Source: Rhyzopertha dominica
Lineage: Eukaryota > Arthropoda > Insecta > Coleoptera > Bostrichidae
Reading direction: 5' to 3'
Length of the DNA stretch: 64,000 nucleotides
Assembly (NCBI GenBank): GCA_025024175.1
Contig: QCXZ01000041.1
Location: 10,163,786 to 10,227,785 of the forward strand
The notes under the pieces: generated by a model
What the model was told of the DNA's origin: nothing
Databases searched by the model: none
Seen by the model: the letters and a program-made list of their open reading frames with translations, nothing else
Shown: positions 44,761 to 56,330 of the stretch, one piece after another
How the letters are laid out: each line of letters starts with the position of its first letter
Position numbering within the stretch: position 1 is the first letter of the stretch
Position numbers and translations under genes: made by a program

Positions 44761-47700
44761 ATAGAATTAGATTTAACGGTATAAATAAGTACATACATGC
44801 TGTTTGTGACCTGTAAAATATGACTTTATCTACCCAGATCTTAAAGGGGATCACAAACACCAATGATGTTTAGATTTACCAGCAGCTTAGTAATATTTAT
44901 ACGGCCGATGGCTTTTATTATATCAGTAAAAACGCAGTGCACTTGGTTGCCATTCTCAAAAGAATTCAAAATATAATGCGTAAAAATAAGTAAGTAAGTA
45001 AAACTATATCATCAACAACATTGGCCACAGAGACATGGGACACTTCTATATATGTATCATCCTTAGAATCACCTTTTTGAACGGGTTGAATGTAAGACAT
45101 GTTTTTATAGTTCGGGCATACATCCTTCAACAAGATCATTCCAAACAGAAATTGAAATGTCGCATTTTACATTTTGTGACATAAACGGACTGAAAGTATT
45201 CAAGAAACAAATTAACGACATAATGTTTTTCGAAACCATAGGCGGGTTTTTATATTATTATTGGCAAAAAGACAACAAACCACTTTATAGTATATTATGA
45301 GCATCTCTAAAAATGCAGCTGTTATACATATACAAGCAATCATTATATAACTTCACAGAGTTACAAAATAATGAGCCCAAAAAAATTGCACTGCGCAGGA
45401 CTGACAGAATAAATATACAAAATATTTGTGATATTTGTAAAAATTACAAAAGTTGAGACGAAATTAATTGAGTATAGAAATACATTTTGAAGAGAAAAAA
45501 TTAGTTAAATTAANCAAATTAAACTATTGAAGATTATTTAAAGTAAAATTTGTTTGAAATACATGTAAACTACCGCAAATTTTACTGCCGTTACTACTTC
45601 CTATATACAATTTTCCTGGTTAGTCATGTAAAAACAAAAAGAAAACCTACATACAAAAATTTTGAGCTCTCTAATGAAAATAAAATTAGATGTGAAAGGA
45701 CAGCAAAAAATATACGAGAATTACTGACAGTCGACATGCAGCTGTTATACGTGCAACAATGGCATTAGCAGAGTAACACATGGGTAAAAAGAGTATTATT
45801 TTGGACAAATCGATACCGAATTATTTATACTTTAGACATTTTATAACTTAAGCAGTCAACATCTACATTATTATAGTAAAAAGTACAGCACTAATTCGCT
45901 AATAGACTTTTTTCAGGTCATTATATTAAATATATCCACACAACACAAATGCATGAGTGGATATATTAAATAATGTAATTTTTAGTATGCGCTCCACGCA
46001 CTGATCGAAATAGCTATAGTGCGACCTCATTTATTAGAAAATTTATGCGGTCAGTGACAAGTGACAAAGCGCTCGGTAGGTTCCGCCCGGTTGAACTTGA
46101 GATGGAATATTACAGATTTTAGAGTTTAATGTGGTCACTCTTCAGATGTTATAAATGTTCCCTGTGTTAAGTGTGTTATATTCTTTAGCTCTTAGGTATA
46201 TAATAATTTTCCACCTATTTGGGTCGGTGAAGGTCAAGTTCCTAATATATTTTTTCAATATACAGTGTGCTCGCTTTGCCTGTTTACAAAAAAGAGAAAC
46301 CTAATATGTCAATTTTTAATTACTTTACAGATCATAGATAGTCATATGCAAAATATTTTTCAAATAAATTTTTTTATTCAATTTCTCCTATTTATCTCAT
46401 TTAATACAAGGATTCACCTTCCTTCCCATGCAGTAAAGTTTAAGTTTGCTGGCTGCTTAATGGAAACATAATATATTCTTCCGTATTAGGAAGTCACCAA
46501 AAAAAACTGTTACTACACAGTTTGTTTACCTGCAATGCCGTCGCTTACGTAAATTACATTGACGTTTCAATACCCGTTTGAAAAAAAAACTTTTGCTGAA
46601 ATATTAATACCACATTAATTGCACCTGTGCTGTTCTTACGTAAATGGGAAACTTTGGAGGTTGGTATATTATTCATAGACGGAGCCAATGGACTAGACGT
46701 GAAACTGCGTAATGTTTTGCGAACGTGGTCTATCTCGAGTAATACAGATTCGAATGCAAATAAATTTTGAAGTGTTTCATAGCTTTTCAAACGGAAGGTC
46801 AATTATATCACAAATATAGGCTCTAAATGATTAATTGTCCGGAGAATGAGTTTTTCTGGTTTCGCTTAAAGTTGGCAAGAAATTGTTTACATTTGATATC
46901 GATTTGTGAAGCCTAGCTAACGAAAACAGACATTGCAATGACGGCAGGAAGCCGTACATAATAATGAATGATGATTTTCAGACTTTGGCCTTCATAGTAC
47001 CACCAGGGAGAGATTTGTTGAAATATGCTTTGCTGATACGAGTATAATTCGAATTCAATTTTTCGCAAGTTGTCCACGACTGTTACTTAAATTTCTTATT
47101 TGAGACTCGGATACTGTTAATTGAAACTGCATCATAGAAATTTAAGCGTCAAGTACTCTGCAATCATAATTGATGTTTACTCTGAAATAGTAGTTGAAAA
47201 AACAGAATGTTTGTAAATGGACTGGTCAGGTGGGAGTGTATTTTATTGTAAACTCTAAATTTGCCGGATGTTTTTAAACTTATTTTGGCTCTTTCGTTAT
47301 GAGGCTTTCGTTCCACGTACAGTATAGTTTTTTTTTTGTAATAGTGACAGTTGGTTTTGACAGTGTATTACACATGATTTTTGATGCAAGGCAAAGTTAA
47401 AACGGAACATAAGAAGCTGTATTAATGATTGACTTAGAGGTTATGAAAACAAATGTTGTATACTGTTCTTCATCTGAAATTTGATTATTTGTATCAAAAT
47501 TTGCAATAAGACATACAGTTTCATCTTTATAAAATACAAATGAAAGGTACTTCTGGCATACTTTCGGAAAAGTAATAAAAACAATAAAGCGCTCAACTCT
47601 ATGGTCTTACTACTCTATAGTATGTTAAAATTTGCGCAGTTTGAGTTGAAAAGGTTGTACCAGATTTTCCTAACATTAAAACACACGTAAATAAACACAA

Positions 47701-48149
47701 ATCAAACAAAATTATGCTTCAAACTAAATTTGCTTTAATTAGGGAACACATACACGACACACGTAGAAAACTTGGTTTCTTCGGTAAAGACATAAACACA
47801 ACGTTGCAAATTCTGTCCTATAACTTTTTATCAAGATTTTGAAGATATAATAAAGTTTACACATAAAGTATACAAACAGCACTTTAATACAGTCAAGGAG
47901 CAAACCATATTTAAATTTGAGGAATTCAATACCATTAAACACAATAAGTTACAATCATACAACATCAACACTGTGATAAACCTGTTATAAAAGTGTCTCA
48001 GATGCTGCTGTGAATATTTTAGCGAAGGCGCTGAACTTTGTTGTTGTGGAGATAAAGTCACGTGTGGAATCTTCTGCTTCCGAAAGATGAAGCCGATAAC
48101 ATTAGGATAGATGTATGCCACAGCATTAGAAATGCACGTACTCTCAAAC
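44761..48149. other. Long region without recognised gene
   Basis: AT-rich, with only short frames lacking domains (45550-45768, 46265-46471, 46554-46802 minus). The upstream part near 44760-45000 may be further LINE relic. No RNA gene or terminal repeats were spotted. Confidence 0.4.
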
Positions 48150-48245
48150 CTAATGTGACATCTGAAGGCTCTTAAGGATTTGAATACAGATAAGTTCATT
48201 ACGATTACTAGAGCAGATAAAGGTTCAGTCACAGTAATTTTAGAT
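48150..48245 (+). pseudogene. Penelope-like reverse transcriptase, N-terminal block
   Basis: The plus reading ALKDLNTDKFITITRADKGS followed by VTVILDY matches the ADKG motif region (ADKG-T-V) that opens Penelope-like RTs. It is then interrupted by a minus-strand LINE fragment. Confidence 0.7.
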
Positions 48246-48249
48246 TACT

Positions 48250-48840
48250 TTTTTATTTTATTTTTTATTATATCTGAGAAGCCAAATGCAGGAAAGCACT
48301 AAATAACATATACATATAAATGAAGTATTTAGTGGTAAGAGGAGTTGAGATAGGTAAGTTACACCTCGAAAGCTATTTTTAACAATATAGCAGTTGTAGT
48401 TCTTTTAAGTTCTATTTAATAGACAGTAAAAAAATGTCGAGATTAGTATAAGCAGAGTTATAAGTGTGAATTACAGGATATAACCGTGAATTTTGGCATT
48501 GATTTGTATTGCAAGTGTAAACGTAAAATGTACTTTTAGTCCTAAGAGGGTATAGAGGAATATTAATATTTACATGGCTAATTAAAGATGTTGACAATAC
48601 CGAATGGACTACCTTGTATAGAAAGATAACGTCAAAATTTTCGTGTCGCTTTCTTGAGCTTGCCATATTGTACATTCCTAAGTTATATTTGTAAGTCGAG
48701 GTGTGGAGATTTCTGTTAAATTTATAATTTCGCTTACCAATGAATTTATTTTTGTACGCGTTCAGTTCGGTTAATGTATTTGTAATACGTCGGATTTCAG
48801 ACGACACTAGTGTACTAAAGATTGCTGCACACTAAAGTTT
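48250..48840 (-). pseudogene. LINE 3' fragment inserted in the Penelope-like relic
   Basis: The minus-strand reading includes MASSRKRHENFDVIFLYKVV, HSVLSTSLISHVNINIPL, then FYVYTCNTNQCQNS and a DIFLLSIK end. This is the usual C-terminal tail of Jockey/CR1-type LINE ORF2 proteins (RR---D--FLYKL, then NI--P, then DIF). A T-rich tract at 48247-48270 on the plus strand is consistent with a LINE 3' tail. Confidence 0.6.
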
Positions 48841-48959
48841 CATACAGAATTGTATGTTGGTAACTATAGTTGTAGCTCTAAAAATAAAACCTACGTTGCT
48901 AAGTGATCGCTATATTATACCCTCAAGGTGCAGTTCGAACATTAGCTTGCTGTCCATAA

Positions 48960-49700
48960 AATGAGACTAAAGTTAGAGAATTTCCAAAATTACTAATGAT
49001 CTTATCAAGACTTCAATCTCTAGAAAAATTAGAAGTCTTTTTTAACTGTTTCCGATTGCAAGATAGCTGAATTGTATGATTTATCCAAAATCCATAAAAC
49101 TAATCCTATTGAGACCTACGGTCAATAAGATTGGCAGTTCTTGTTACAGATTGGAAAAATTTTGTGCTAACTATTTAAAACCTTATGTAGGAAAACCAGT
49201 AATGTAGTCAAGAATTTTTCACATTTTATTTACGTTATAAAGGCTTAAGTATTTCAGAAGCTTATGGTATAGATAATTTTGACCTGGCTTTTTTATTTAC
49301 GAAAGTACCCATACCTTAAACGATAGATATCATCAAATCCAAACTTAAAAGAGATCCCCTAGGTGACACAATAGCCAGACTATCCGAGCACTGTTTAAAA
49401 TAACTTATTTTTTATGAAACGGTAATTTTTATGAACAAAAGTCAGGCTGTGCAATAGATTCACGCCTAAGTTCTATAGTGTCCAATTTGTTTATGGAAAA
49501 TTTTGAAGAGGTAGCGATNAATAATTTTCAATTTAACTCAAAATGTTGGTATAGGTATTTAGATGATACTTTTGGCCCCAGGGTATAAAAGAGTTAGGCA
49601 GGTTTCTAAATTATTTGAACAGTCAAAATCCTGCATAAAATTTACTATCGAATTAGAAAGTAATGGCGGCGAACGATTTAGCTACAAATGCTCCAGATGG
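48960..49700 (+). pseudogene. Penelope-like reverse transcriptase, central part
   Basis: After the LINE insertion the plus strand continues with DLSKIHKTN (the YGLPKIHK motif), YRLEKFCANYLKPYVGKPVM, then FYEQKSGCAIDSRLSSIVSN and LFMENFEEVA, and WYRYLDDTF, the YVDD-like catalytic block. The order is that of Penelope-like RTs. Several frameshifts and stops show it is dead; one N call lies at 49519. Confidence 0.8.
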
Positions 49701-49770
49701 CGTTCATTAGCATTACTAATGTCGTAAACTTTGGAGTATATATGCCACTTTTACTTTTACTATAAATAGG

Positions 49771-49841
49771 GCTCTGATGGTGCAGTGGTTAGTACGTTTA
49801 ACTAGTAATCAAAAGGTCCCAGGTTTAAACCTGGCCAAAGC
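49771..49841 (+). repeat. tRNA-Thr(AGT)-like sequence, probable SINE head
   Basis: This 71-base stretch folds as a degraded tRNA. It has a D arm GTGC/GTAC with the A-box-like TGGTGCAGTGGTTAGTACG, an anticodon loop CTAGTAA (anticodon AGT), and a T arm CCAGG/CCTGG with the B-box-like GGTTTAAACC. The T loop is one base short and two acceptor pairs mismatch, so it is not a functional tRNA. A tRNA-derived SINE is likelier. It sits directly after the Penelope-like relic. Confidence 0.6.
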
Positions 49842-50617
49842 AGGCAACACTTTTTCAATATACATGTTGCTTATATTCATAATAAATAATATTTGGAATA
49901 AGTAAATAAATAAATATGGAATAGAAGCAAATAAAAGTAATTTGAGTGGTCTTCGAGGAAACAGCAACCAAAATACAATGCTTTGAACAAAAGAGGTATT
50001 TACCAACTAAAGTGCATGCAGGGTGATATTGTATACATATGACAATCAAGTAGAGCCATTCAAAATAGAAAAGGTTGCAAATATAAACTCAAATAAAGGC
50101 TCAATAGCTCTTACTGACCATTGGGAAAGGAAAGGTGAAAAACTAAACCTTTCAGAACATTTGGAAATTAAAAGAGCACATCAGAAAAAATATTTGGCGT
50201 AAGTCGAAGATTTAAATATTACGATAAGGATATGCTTCAAAATACAGAAAAAGCTGGCGAAATCAAAAGATATAGCAGAACTAACATTCAAAGGCTAGTA
50301 TAAAGACAAATGCTTTGATTGAAACATGAACTAGCTGATTCCTGCACTAGTTGTTTAGTGTTGGTGTCATCTGATTCGTCAGCTTTAATCTCACAACCTG
50401 CATGTAAACCTGCCAGTCATCGAGAGCTTTCTTCTTAATAAAGCGGCTAACCACGAAATCGCCGACGTCAGAACGGACCGTGCACTGCACCCAAACAAAA
50501 CCAAACAACAATAGCGTCTTTCCACCCCATCCTTCATCCGGCTTCCCCTAATTTGAATCTGTTTACATCCCACACACGCAACAAACAACTCCGCACTCGC
50601 CGGTCTTCAGCCTCCGC
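49842..50617. other. SINE body or relic sequence and upstream flank of a small gene
   Basis: 50060-50200 (+) reads HWERKGEKLNLSEHLEIKRA, which vaguely resembles a Penelope C-terminal tail, but too weakly to call. From about 50380 composition rises in GC towards the promoter of the next gene. Confidence 0.35.
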
Positions 50618-50652
50618 ATAAAAGGCACCAGCAGATTGACAAGCCGCTCAGT
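50618..50652 (+). promoter_or_regulatory. Core promoter: TATA box and initiator
   Basis: ATAAAAG at 50618-50624 (within GCATAAAAGGC) and the insect initiator TCAGT at 50648-50652, with A+1 at 50650, 32 bases from the start of the TATA box. The start codon follows 14 bases later. Spacing is canonical. Confidence 0.78.
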
Positions 50653-50663
50653 TTGACGACCAG

Positions 50664-50939
50664 ATGGCACCGACCAGTTTGCTCCTGACCCTCCTGTCGG
50701 TGACCATCATCAGCGCGTACACGAGGGAGATCCTCGTCGACGACGACAGCCCGAGCGCCAAGGCTTCGAACATCGAGGTGGAGACGTCGAACCAGATTCC
50801 CGGCGAGGCGCCGACCACCTGCCACATGGAGTACCAGGTCATGAAGAGGGTTGTCGGGCAGTGCATCAAGCTGGGGAGGAGCACCAAGGGCTGCGTCGCC
50901 GGTAACTATCTGCACCCGTACCATCCGGAGTGCATGTAA
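50664..50939 (+). CDS. Small secreted four-cysteine protein
   Basis: A 91-residue single-exon frame begins with the signal peptide MAPTSLLLTLLSVTIISAYT. An acidic, Ser-rich segment (DDDSPSAKASNIEVETSNQI) follows, then a C-terminal domain of about 40 residues with four Cys: CHMEYQVMKRVVGQC, nine residues to C (IKLGRSTKGC), twelve to the last (VAGNYLHPYHPEC). Spacing is C-x13-C-x9-C-x12-C, enough for two disulfides. The gene is markedly GC-rich against its surroundings and has TATA, initiator and polyadenylation signals in place. The acidic segment could be a propeptide. Immune or other secreted peptide roles are possible, but I do not recognise the family and no function is claimed. Confidence 0.85.
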   Translation: MAPTSLLLTLLSVTIISAYTREILVDDDSPSAKASNIEVETSNQIPGEAPTTCHMEYQVMKRVVGQCIKLGRSTKGCVAGNYLHPYHPECM

Positions 50940-51102
50940 GACTGGAGGACGGGGAGCGCATTTTTTGGTCATTCGACGTACAGCGAGGCAACCTGATCAA
51001 GACGTTCGGATACATTTGGGCACGAAACGAATTAATTTTGATTTGATGTAAGCTTTAATTCACTAATTTCGTTCTGTAATTTCGTTAAATTTTAGTTGCG
51101 CG

Positions 51103-51108
51103 AATAAA
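51103..51108 (+). terminator. Polyadenylation signal of the four-cysteine protein gene
   Basis: AATAAA 164 bases after the stop codon, followed by a GT-rich stretch (TGTGACGTTGTTTCAG) suitable as a downstream element. Confidence 0.75.
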
Positions 51109-51904
51109 ACAAGTTTTTCTGTGACGTTGTTTCAGTCCTTGATTGTGGTCTACGCACTCTTACAGGGATACTGCTTTGAATAGCGTTGTATATTGTTAAC
51201 AGTTGTTTCAGATGTTCCCATAATAAAATTCACAACGTTGCGGTCGTAAAAACCTGACAGCTTCTTAAATAAACACTGGAAAAGAGCTGCGCCTACACCT
51301 AAACTGTTTTTTTTTACAAAATTGTAAATCCAGTGCTACTACAGTTCAAAATAGTGCAAAAACTCCAGCATTTGGTCACACTAAGATTCAGAATGCCCAT
51401 TTCGCAAAATTATTTTAACAAGAAAGAAAAAGTGTGATTTATTTATTTTATTTAATTTATGGGTTAAATTTATAATTTTAAGAGAATAAAGTACTTCGCT
51501 TTTAGATAGGTCATCTTTCCGTTTCCAGCAAGCTAATAAAACACTTAATAGTACGGCAAACTTATTATTAGTCGTATAATTTCTCAACAAAACAGTTTCT
51601 TTCAAGACTATACATTTTATTTGCATTATTTAAGTTATGTTTTAAAATAACAATAAATTTTTGAAAAACGCTACAAATTGAAATGCTCTTATAGTACTTA
51701 TTCATTATAGAAATGTGTAGACCGTGGAATGAAGTGGATGTTCTTCACCCAGAAGAAAGTGAAATCAACGTAGAGGTTGTTGAAGAAGTCGTTTTGATCG
51801 TTAACCGAGTTTGAAAAAAAGAAGCTACAGATAATTGCAATATGCTAGTCTTCGNCGTAACCTGTATAGCTTTTTTTTAGTGATGTAAATAGAGTACAAA
51901 ATTA
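51109..51904. other. AT-rich intergenic region
   Basis: No recognised gene or element. Two N calls occur towards the LINE fragment (51855, 51909). Confidence 0.4.
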
Positions 51905-53080
51905 AACTNAACATTTGAGAATAGTGAATTTGCTGTGTGCTCCGTTCTAGATCTTTCGAAGGCTTTCGACTGTGTAACACACGATATCTTATTGAAAAAA
52001 CTGTACACTTATAATCTTCACCCAAAAAGTTGCAAAATGTTAACTTCTTTCTTAACAAACAGCACGCAGGAAGTCAAAATGAATTATACACTATCAAAAA
52101 GCTTACTTTTAGGACATGGGGTTTCACAAGGATCAATCCTTGGACCGTTACTATTTTTAATTTATATTAACGACTTCTCATCCTTTATAGGAAACAAGTG
52201 TATTCAGTTTGCGGATGACACAACTTTATTTAGTAGAAACAGAATAATAATGAGGACGCTCGGTTGATGGCATTTAGATGTTTGCTGCAAACAAACTTAG
52301 CTTAAATTCTAATAAATCTATCACTATGTTATGTACACATTAAAAATGGCAATACAATACCAGTTGAACAAATCCAATCTACGAAATTTTTAGGTGTACA
52401 TCTCGATCCTCAACTTAATTGGCAACAACATGGTGACTCCTTGGCAAAGAAGCTATGTAAAAGTTTGTTCTTGTTAAGAGGTCTAACAAATGAAGTACCA
52501 ATATCTACTCTAAGAAATGCCTACTTTTATTTAATAGAATCTCATTTGTGCTACGGCCTGATATTGTGGGGTCATGCAAGCATAGCAAAAAGAATTTTTA
52601 AACTGCAACGAAAAGCAGTTAGAATTTAAAATGGCAAGCAGACCGTCGCCAAGCTTTTATGGGTCTGAAAATATTAACGCTGCCCTCGCACTACATACTT
52701 CAGTGTCTATTAACTATAAAGCAAAATATTGCTAGCTTTGAAACACACAATGATATTCATTCCCACGATACGCGAAACAATGACGACCTTTGTCAAAGAA
52801 AAATCAGATTATCAAAATATCTTGGTATCAAATTCTATAACGCTCTGCCGGATAATGTTAAATATTTAGATATAAGACAATTTAAAAGTCGTCTCAAGGC
52901 TTATTTAATATCTAAAGCCTTTTATAACGTTGATGATTTTATTACAAACTGTAAGAACATGTAATGTCTTTTAGTATGTTCTTGGATGTCTAAACCTATT
53001 ATTTTAATATGTATTATTAAAACAATTATAATTGTTTTTGACGTTTGTAAAACCTATATGGTTATCAACAAGAATAAAAG
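51905..53080 (+). pseudogene. LINE (Jockey/CR1-type) ORF2 fragment, 5'-truncated
   Basis: It starts inside the RT domain with VLDLSKAFDCVTHDILLKKL (the first catalytic Asp block), then HGVSQGSILGPLLFLIYIND and IQFADDTTLFS (the intact FADD block). Next come a frameshift, the LGVHLDPQLNWQQHGDS block, AKKLCKSLFLLRGL, and a C-terminal tail with HSHDTRNNDDL and IKFYNALPDNVKYL, ending about 52964. A 3' UTR with AATAAA near 53072 follows. At least three frame changes make it inactive, but it is younger-looking than the other LINE pieces. Confidence 0.88.
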
Positions 53081-53189
53081 TTATTACTACTTATTGGGTT
53101 TTAAAAAAATACACAGTTTTTTAACTGGTTCTTTTGGCTGTGTCCAAGTGTCAACCAGTCACCTCAGGGCACAAACCACTAGCTATACT

Positions 53190-53536
53190 AATTTCCTAAT
53201 GTTCTTCTCATCAGTATATGCGCCGTGCCATAGATAGCTATCGACTGTAACTTTTCTTGATATATGTTGCATGGTAGCTGTCGAATATAGGAGTCAAATT
53301 GCTTCGTACCTAGTCCACCTACAATTATTGGAATAATGTTAGTCCTTGTGTGCCACATTCTACATATTTCTATTGATATGTCTCTGTACTTCAACAATTT
53401 TTCGGATTCTTTCCTGTCTACGTTGTAATCACTAGGCACGGATACTTCTATTATTACACATTTCTTGTTTTTGTCGTCCCTTAGTATAATATCTGGCTTG
53501 TTGGCAGAAACTGTCCTATCTGTTTGTACTTGTTGG

Positions 53537-53600
<64 letters not shown>

Positions 53601-53960
53601 GTAGTATTGTGAACATTTATGACTGCTTTTGGTTCATGTTTGTACCATTTGTGTGTCACTACGCCAAGGTTCTTACAAATTTCATAGTAAATATATCGGT
53701 TTGCTAGTATACTACAGCCTGAAATTATGTGATCTATTGTTTCCTTCTACTGCTTACATAGTCTACATAATTCATCCGTGTCCTTCTTCAAGATATTCCT
53801 ATCGTAGTATTTTGTGCGCAGTGCTTGGTCTTGGGCTGCAATTATAAGCGCTTCTGTTTCTCCTTTCGTGCGACTGCTGTTTAACCACCGAAACGTATGT
53901 TTTTTACTTACTGTAGGTTTATCTATACATCTATAGAAATTTCCATAAAGTGGTTTATTT
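53190..53960 (-). pseudogene. Dong/R4-like LINE 3' part with restriction-like endonuclease domain
   Basis: On the minus strand, in order: HTFRWLNSSRTKGETEALII, AAQDQALRTKYYDRN, a zinc-binding stretch CRLCKQ then ETIDHIISGC, and HKWYKHEPKAVINVH. Past a (TA)n tract come NKPDIILRDDKNKKCVIIEV, SVPSDYN and IIPIIVGGLGT. The PDI...IIEV block is the PD-(D/E)xK endonuclease signature of the R2/R4/Dong group. One in-frame stop lies between the Cys pairs, and the (TA)n tract interrupts the coding region. The 5' end abuts an (ATT)n microsatellite at 53981-54083. Confidence 0.75.
53538..53597. repeat. (TA)n microsatellite
   Basis: About 60 bases of uninterrupted TA inside the Dong/R4-like relic, between its HEPKAVI and NKPDI blocks. 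Confidence 0.97.
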
Positions 53961-53980
53961 ATCCACTGATTTTTTAGTTT

Positions 53981-53992
53981 TTATTATTATTA

Positions 53993-54083
<91 letters not shown>
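53981..54083. repeat. (ATT)n microsatellite
   Basis: About 100 bases of ATT repeats, two interruptions (ATC, ACT), at the 5' boundary of the Dong/R4-like fragment. A short (AGAAC)n run follows at 54091-54115. Confidence 0.97.
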
Positions 54084-54084
<1 letters not shown>

Positions 54085-54117
54085 GAATAGTGAACAGAAC
54101 AGAACAGAACAGAACCT

Positions 54118-55149
54118 GAATTCTGCTGGTTCCATACTTTGTAGAGACCCTGTATAAAATTAACCGGCTTTTGTTATATAAGTTATTCAAAAACAGTGCA
54201 AAACGGTAGCTTCTGCTGCTACATTACTAAATCCACGGTTTAAGTTTTACCATCTAGGTGCTGGTTTCCTTCTAGACATAGAAATATAATGAACCTATTA
54301 TACTTTTGTACTCGTAAGTGACAGTGTCGAATGGTCTTTGTTGCATTTGAAATTCAATAAAATGGAGAAGGAATTGAATTAAAACTCAAGTCCAATCATA
54401 CGGATGAGTTCATTACCTATTTTAAGGCAATTCCATTTAAGCAATTTTAGTATTAAGTGTCATCTTACAAATGATGCTATACCAGAAAACGTCACATTCT
54501 ACAACAGTCAAGCGATTTGGAATAATTCACTGCGGAAATATACGAGTCTTCTACCTTCTGTCTTCGCGTACCATAATGATGTTACAATGAAGCTGAATGT
54601 GAAAACTTCGAAACAAGTTACAGAACATATAAATTTCCCCCATTCCTTTTAGAAACTAAATCGATGAGTGCGACCTTCATCGATCACTTATACCTTGTCG
54701 GTTAGCAGTCGTTCGCAACTTGTTCGGAAGATAAAAAAAAACAAGAAGAAAATAACGAGACCGTATCGGTCCACGGCGTCGCAAGAAGGGTGTCTAACAA
54801 TCATTAGGTGTCCGTGATTCGATGGATATAAAGATCTTAGGTGCGGACGTGTTCGATTGAGCTTCCGAAGCTGCGGAAACCAAAACTCTCAAGGGAGAGC
54901 ATTGACTACGTGCCGGTTGGAGGGCCCATGTAATTTAATATTGATTTCGCGGTACGAATGCAGGACGCAGCAGGAAATATTGTTACGATTAACGTCAGAT
55001 ATGAAAACTTGGCGGATGGTAATTCAATTGCGGAAGGACATTTGTTGTGGGAATAAAATTCCAAGGAAACACGAAGTAGACTTTGGAATGAGAAACGTGA
55101 CCTAGGTTTGGAAAGTTTTCTGCGGGATTATTTTTACAGATATAGGTTG
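54118..55149. other. Region without recognised gene
   Basis: Two plus frames (54404-54652, 54857-55105) show no known domain. Position just upstream of BEL/Pao integrase sequence on the same strand suggests they may be eroded BEL pol, but I cannot match motifs. Confidence 0.3.
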
Positions 55150-56250
55150 TACATACAAGTCATTGGAAAAAGTAATCACGCCGATACTAATTGTTCCATT
55201 TCGTTGAACAAAAATTTTTACTAAAGAGGTCAAGATGAATTTTTAACTTTCCAAATGTGAAAAACAGACTTTATTAGCAACAGTTAGAGAACGTTTCTGG
55301 CCGAACAATGAGAAAATGAGCAAAAATGATCTTCCAAAACTGCATGCTCCAAATCAACAACCTTCACTAATGAGAAACATGCCAGCTTGTCGCCTATCAT
55401 CCACGTTTCCATTGGACAATGTATATGACTCGATAACTCTGGACCTTGCTTAATCAAAAACCGAAAATTGCGGATCTCTAAACTGAACCTATAGAAGTGT
55501 ATATCTGCATTTTTGTTTATCTGTCGATGAAATCCGTACAAATAGAATTAGTAACAGAATTAATTACTCAAGTATTTATCGCAACGCTTAGGCGTTTTAC
55601 TGCCAGAAGGGGTAAGCACCAAGCTGTTTATAGCGATAATGCAACGAATTGTGTATCGAAATAAAAAGTCAAGTAGTTTTTTTGAAACAACAAAATCAAG
55701 ACTCTCTTGTAAAATACAATTTATATTCAATAGCACCCTATTCCTGTTTTCAAAACGTGTTGTCTTAAGTCGAAGCCATTCTAAATTCAAGACCCATTCA
55801 TCCAATGTCATCAGAGCCGTCTGATCTAGGTGCATTAGCACCTGATGGTCATTACTTAATTGAACGCCCATTAACTTCCTTACCTGAACAATCGCAGACA
55901 GAAGGCAGTCCAAATAACAGACTGCATAGATTTCAAAGATTGCAAAAAGACATTGTTATAATTTGGAAGAGCTGGAGCAAACTTTATGTCTCAGAACTAC
56001 AGCAAAGCACGAAACGGTAAATAACCAATACCCAAATTAAAGAAGAATACACTTATATAAATAAAAGATAACTTGTCACCTTTAAAATGACTGCTAAGGA
56101 AGTTGTGGGATTACGCCCAGGACGAAATGATATTATCCGCATACGACTTAAACTTAAAACTTCTACAGATATCATCAAAAGAGCAGTTAATAAAGTAGTA
56201 GCATTACCTATACATATGTATCTAGATACACCTAATGCATACACATAATT
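55150..56250 (+). pseudogene. BEL/Pao retrotransposon pol, integrase and C-terminus
   Basis: The plus strand carries, with many frame breaks, the BEL integrase zinc region (KQTLLATVRERFWPNN near 55265), a core stretch with ELITQVFIATLRRFTARRGK followed by YSDNATN (second Asp block) near 55555-55640, and the C-terminal block HYLIERPLTSLPEQ near 55850. Near 55930-56010 is LHRFQRLQKDIVIIWKSWSK, then GLRPGRNDIIRIRLKLKT and KRAVNKVVALP near 56105-56205. This is the standard BEL/Pao 3' pol order. Reverse transcriptase and 5' parts are absent or unrecognisable. Confidence 0.82.
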
Positions 56251-56330
56251 TCTATTATCATTACACTGTTACAGCCTTTGTTATTATGTCTTTGTTTTCT
56301 TGAATGCCGAGCTGTCAAAGGGGGGCGGTA

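Noticed and set aside
49771..49841. Functional tRNA-Thr gene
   Set aside because: The T loop is one base short, two acceptor pairs and one anticodon-stem pair mismatch, and no T-run terminator follows at the proper place.
50607..50972. 121-codon minus-strand frame opposite the four-cysteine peptide gene
   Set aside because: A shadow of the GC-rich coding strand; the plus strand has the promoter, signal peptide and polyadenylation signal.
53521..54120. CRISPR-like or satellite array at the TA/ATT/AGAAC tracts
   Set aside because: These are simple microsatellites with no spacers or long units.
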